Part shown: piece after piece, positions 60,531 to 64,000 of the stretch
How the letters are laid out: every line of letters starts with the position of its first letter
How positions within the stretch are numbered: the stretch's first letter is position 1
DNA from: Ophiura sarsii
Lineage: Eukaryota; Echinodermata; Ophiuroidea; Amphilepidida; Ophiuridae
NCBI GenBank assembly: GCA_035610835.1
Contig: CM069458.1
Location: 29,537,449-29,601,448, forward strand
Length of the DNA stretch: 64,000 bases
Direction: 5' to 3'
The notes under the pieces: model-generated
Database searches by the model: none
What the model saw: only the letters and a program-made list of their open reading frames with translations
What the model was told of the DNA's origin: nothing
Position numbers and translations under genes: made by a program

Positions 60531-62300
60531 CACTCCTAATGAATAGCACTGAAAATATGTGTATACTCTAAACCACGATAAACCCTGAATTAGGATTACA
60601 CCGTAACTCATAATGTCTGTGTTAAGTCATCCAAGGGTCCGCCGGATACGGAAAGTCAACATGCTGTCTAGTTGTTGACTACATGTGTAATGCAATATCA
60701 TATTTGTGATTGCACAGCCAAATAATACCTGGGGCGCACACATGATTTTCTGTCCCGGTCTGCTAGGACAGACCATTGGCAAAAAAAAGTATATCATATT
60801 GTGCAGGGTGTATGTTTAGAGCTAAAAGGTTAATGACAACTTTGATAGTTGATCAAAGGTTTTTGACCTATGACATTATGAAAATGACGAGGCGGCAAAA
60901 ATGGGCCATGCTCTAATTCTTTCCCATATTAGAATTAGATTTTGACGTCCCATTGAAACACATTTAACCTTTAACCCTAAATCGTGGTCAAAGCGAAATT
61001 TGATATCAACGTTGGTAGGGATGATCACCTGGTTTGTATTCTACACACTTCAAGGAACATTGTGGTATATAACTCCTTGTGCCAGCAGACTAGAATCGAG
61101 AAAGAAAGAAAAAAATTGACCAATGCTCCCCAGCTTTAAATAAAAGTTTCTGATGCGTAACCTTCAGGCATCATTGCATCGCTGGAGACGAGAAACCGCG
61201 AGAAAAACCTTACATATTTCATGAGCACGTGACAAGATGACAATAAATAGCCACTCTATACGCTTTGATGGACTTGAATTATAGCGACAATGTAACAACC
61301 GTCTGAAAACATTAATGCGTAGCGTGTTGGCCAGCATCACTCATGTTACACGACAGCAGCTGTATAATCTCATATATTCATTTGTCATGCATAATATTCA
61401 GTACTGACTGTAATCTTTCTCTAGGCATAATGCAACAATCCTTTAGCTACAAGTCGACTTGCTTTTAAAATAAAATATGCAGTCTTATTTTTAGGGGGTT
61501 ATAGATATATCATATTTATTAATGCATTAGCAAATCGTACCGTGCCTAGTATGGCAGTCAAATCGCCCTGTGGCATTAACGATATAACATATCGATATCA
61601 CAAGTATTATATACACAATATGCAAATTAATCTACGTTTTAACAAGTATGCCATTTTTAATTAATTTTTTTAATCAAGCAAATTTAAGCGCGCCTCGTTC
61701 CAGCAAAAATGTCAGTTTATTTTTGAGACCGGACAAATTTGTTGCCGCATACAAATTATGGTTTACGGTATTTCTTGATCGGTGGAGCTTTATTTTAAGA
61801 AAACAATTAAATGTAAGTGGAATGTGTTCGTGTTGAAATGCAGCTTATCACAACACAGCGTCAGTTTAATTCATTCCTGAATAATTTATACCAAACGAAC
61901 GGATCGAAGCATTATGGCAGTGTACATCAAGTTAAGCTCGAGAATGGCGAAGTGTACAATCGACTATATCGATTAATCGTTAAAAATTAGTGCACCATCA
62001 GCATTGATCTGTAAATAGTAAAGGAAAGATCACTATGATAATAACAGGTTTGAACAATTTACCTTGATACGGTTAAGAAAAACCGTATCGTACAAGGACG
62101 AAAGAAAACAATATCGAGTTCGTCTCTACCGATATACGCATGCGCTGGACGGAATAAGCATTGAATAAAATGTACTGTTGTTTCAAAATAGATTCATGAG
62201 AGTAGAAGTTATATCATTCAGTAAAAACCGAATGAACTCTCTCGAATTTTGTACAGCTACTGTACATTCGGGGGTCGCCCACTAAAATTCCATGTGGGTG
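60531..62300. other. No gene recognised
   Basis: AT-rich, short frames only, no element ends seen. Confidence 0.5.
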
Positions 62301-62303
62301 ATG

Positions 62304-62335
62304 CCCCCCCTCCCCCCCCCCCCCCCCCCCCCCCC
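62304..62335 (+). repeat. Long poly-C tract
   Basis: An almost unbroken C run of over 30 bases with one T near its start. Other homopolymer runs: G at about 1047-1061, C at about 19567-19586 and 29078-29090. Confidence 0.95.
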
Positions 62336-64000
62336 ATATAAATACAGGTGACGTGTATTAACTTCATACTTCATACTAGGATAAAAAATGTAAATTTAAG
62401 CCGCTTTGCGCGAATTAATTTCAAAGTGTCATCAATTCAAGCTTGAATAAGCTCAATTTGTCAAACAATATAGCTTCAGAGACGTTTATCTGGACCCTAT
62501 ATTAGTTAAAAACATATAAAAACATAAACTGTTCGCGCGCTTCGCGCATTTTTTCTACATGTTTCAACATAATAAAACAAGTTTTATGCTCGTTCTACCT
62601 AGTTTGTTTTACTCACTACCCCTCTTGTTTTGAACATCCGTATATCAAGGGTCTACAAACCATTGCCAAACTACAAATGTAATTTTCAAATAAAACCCAT
62701 CATACAAAACAAATCATATCGTAAGACCTTGTATCAAAGCAACCTCCGCCTAATTTGGTGCTTGATTTTGAGATGAATTCAATGTCTGCTGCAACTACAG
62801 GAGGGCAACATACATGTATGTTATGTGCGCGTGTGCATGTTAAACACTGTCTGAACTTAGTAAATCTCGCTTGCAGCGAGTGCATAATGCATTCCCCTTC
62901 AATCTCGGTTCACTGAAATCTTATCGTGTGTGAGGTGTCTTGAAAAGGGTGTGTAGGATACAGTTTCGCGTTGCCACTATCGATTGTACGCTTATCGGAT
63001 ACGAAATGGTTAAAAAAAACACCCTAGGAGGCCCACGATAATAACACCCGGAGAGGCTCACTCAGAATTACACTTCTACTCATTCTCAAAAGAGACTGTA
63101 AATAGCGTAACTGTTGTACGCAACTGTACCTATTTCGTAACTCAAATGTCGTAATTGCGAAGATACGATATCAAAACGTTTAAATGGTCAGAATATGAAC
63201 CCCTATTTTGGAAAGAAAAAAATGTCATAAACGCTAAAATTATTACAAAATCGACTACTTAGACGTTCTCAATATACGCAGTTGCCTTAATCTGAAAGTG
63301 TTCTCATGGGTGAACACGATGTCAAGTCTCTGTAGCAACGCCGTTTAAAGTGAGAGAGTTTGCCTCAATGACGTTATTCATTGTCCCCAAACGGGGCCAT
63401 GCAGTTAACGAATCGAGTTAAATGAGCCGTGTGCAACCATCCCCAGCGTGGCCTCCTCCACGGTTAACGCCGTCTGGGTTTTCTTCTCTAAAATCGTTCA
63501 GTAATGCTTTTATGTCGATGACACTAATGCACAGTTTATATAGAATATAATCTTGCTTCCCCTGAACGCCTAAAGTATTGGAAAGCCGACTGATTTTGGT
63601 ACGTGGACAATGATTATTTGAAAGGGTAAAACCCACATTTATCCGACAAAATATGTTTCATTTCTGTGCGACATTGGTCGAACACTTTCAAATATCCTTA
63701 AACAAACGCTATAAAAAAATTTATCCTCATATAGTTTAGACTAATATTTATTTCATAACGTGTTAAATGGAGAAAGAAAGTGGTTTTTTTGTGCTATACC
63801 AACCATTCCGTACTGGTATTATTCAATTATGAAAAGGATATGAATAGATATACAATAACGACCAAAAAAACAATCGATTTTACAGATATACGCATGTGCG
63901 GGAATACAGAATAAGCATTGAATAAAATGTAAAATGTATTTAATGTCGCCATGGCGCAACAAACAAGATATCATCAATATGTTACCATCGCCCTCTCCAT
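62336..64000. other. No gene recognised
   Basis: AT-rich. The minus frame 63418-63636 has a less skewed composition than its neighbours but no recognisable domain and no clear splice sites, so it is left uncalled. The phrase tacgcatgcgctgga...ataagcattgaataaaatgta near 62135 recurs near 63890, so a dispersed repeat probably spans both. Confidence 0.45.

Noticed and set aside
63418..63636. A 72-codon minus frame with less AT-skewed composition
   Set aside because: Could be an exon, but there are no clear splice sites and no recognised family.

Overview
This is eukaryotic, metazoan genomic DNA. It is AT-rich and gene-poor, and crowded with inverted-repeat elements, tandem duplications and short simple repeats. 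A calbindin/calretinin-type EF-hand gene with spliced exons, a tyrosine-recombinase retrotransposon carrying an SGNH hydrolase, a hAT-type element with an 8-bp target duplication, and many MITE-like and foldback elements together suggest a marine invertebrate, perhaps an invertebrate deuterostome. The sequence does not fix the species. Most open frames are short chance frames in AT-rich DNA.

Layout. 1-2975: 3' part of a Ngaro-like YR retrotransposon (recombinase C-terminus, SGNH hydrolase, then B1-A2-B2 split direct repeats). 3203-15450: no convincing gene; an inverted-repeat element with internal copies of its own terminal motif, a 540-bp tandem duplication, and scattered copies of several dispersed repeat families. 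15490-18310: GC-rich CCGGT repeats in direct and inverted copies, one MITE, and a dyad-rich CTAGTC array, next to a LINE reverse-transcriptase fragment (18323-18562, minus). 20255-21393: a CGTAT-rich element sharing its terminus with the sequence at 15497. 22794-31430: a run of inverted-repeat or foldback elements, two copies of a GAGCGTGTTTC MITE, and a tRNA-like sequence inside one inverted-repeat element.

33359-34352 holds the only recognisable host gene: the first two coding exons (57 codons) of a calbindin/calretinin/secretagogin-like EF-hand protein on the plus strand, with a likely 5'-UTR intron. No later exon was recognised, so the rest of the window is either a very long intron 2 or intergenic DNA. 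That stretch contains a foldback element (36547-36920), a mariner-like element split by a hAT MITE (38621-39876), a 35-bp-period palindromic array split by another MITE (41594-42102), and tandem duplications at 43.4, 45.4, 46.7, 49.9 and 53.8 kb. A long-arm inverted-repeat element lies at 59.7 kb.

The most unusual items are the palindromic array whose phase is roughly kept across a MITE insertion, the two elements with a common terminus but different repetitive cores, and the complete B1-A2-B2 end of the Ngaro-like element. All calls come from reading by eye; no database search or alignment software was used.
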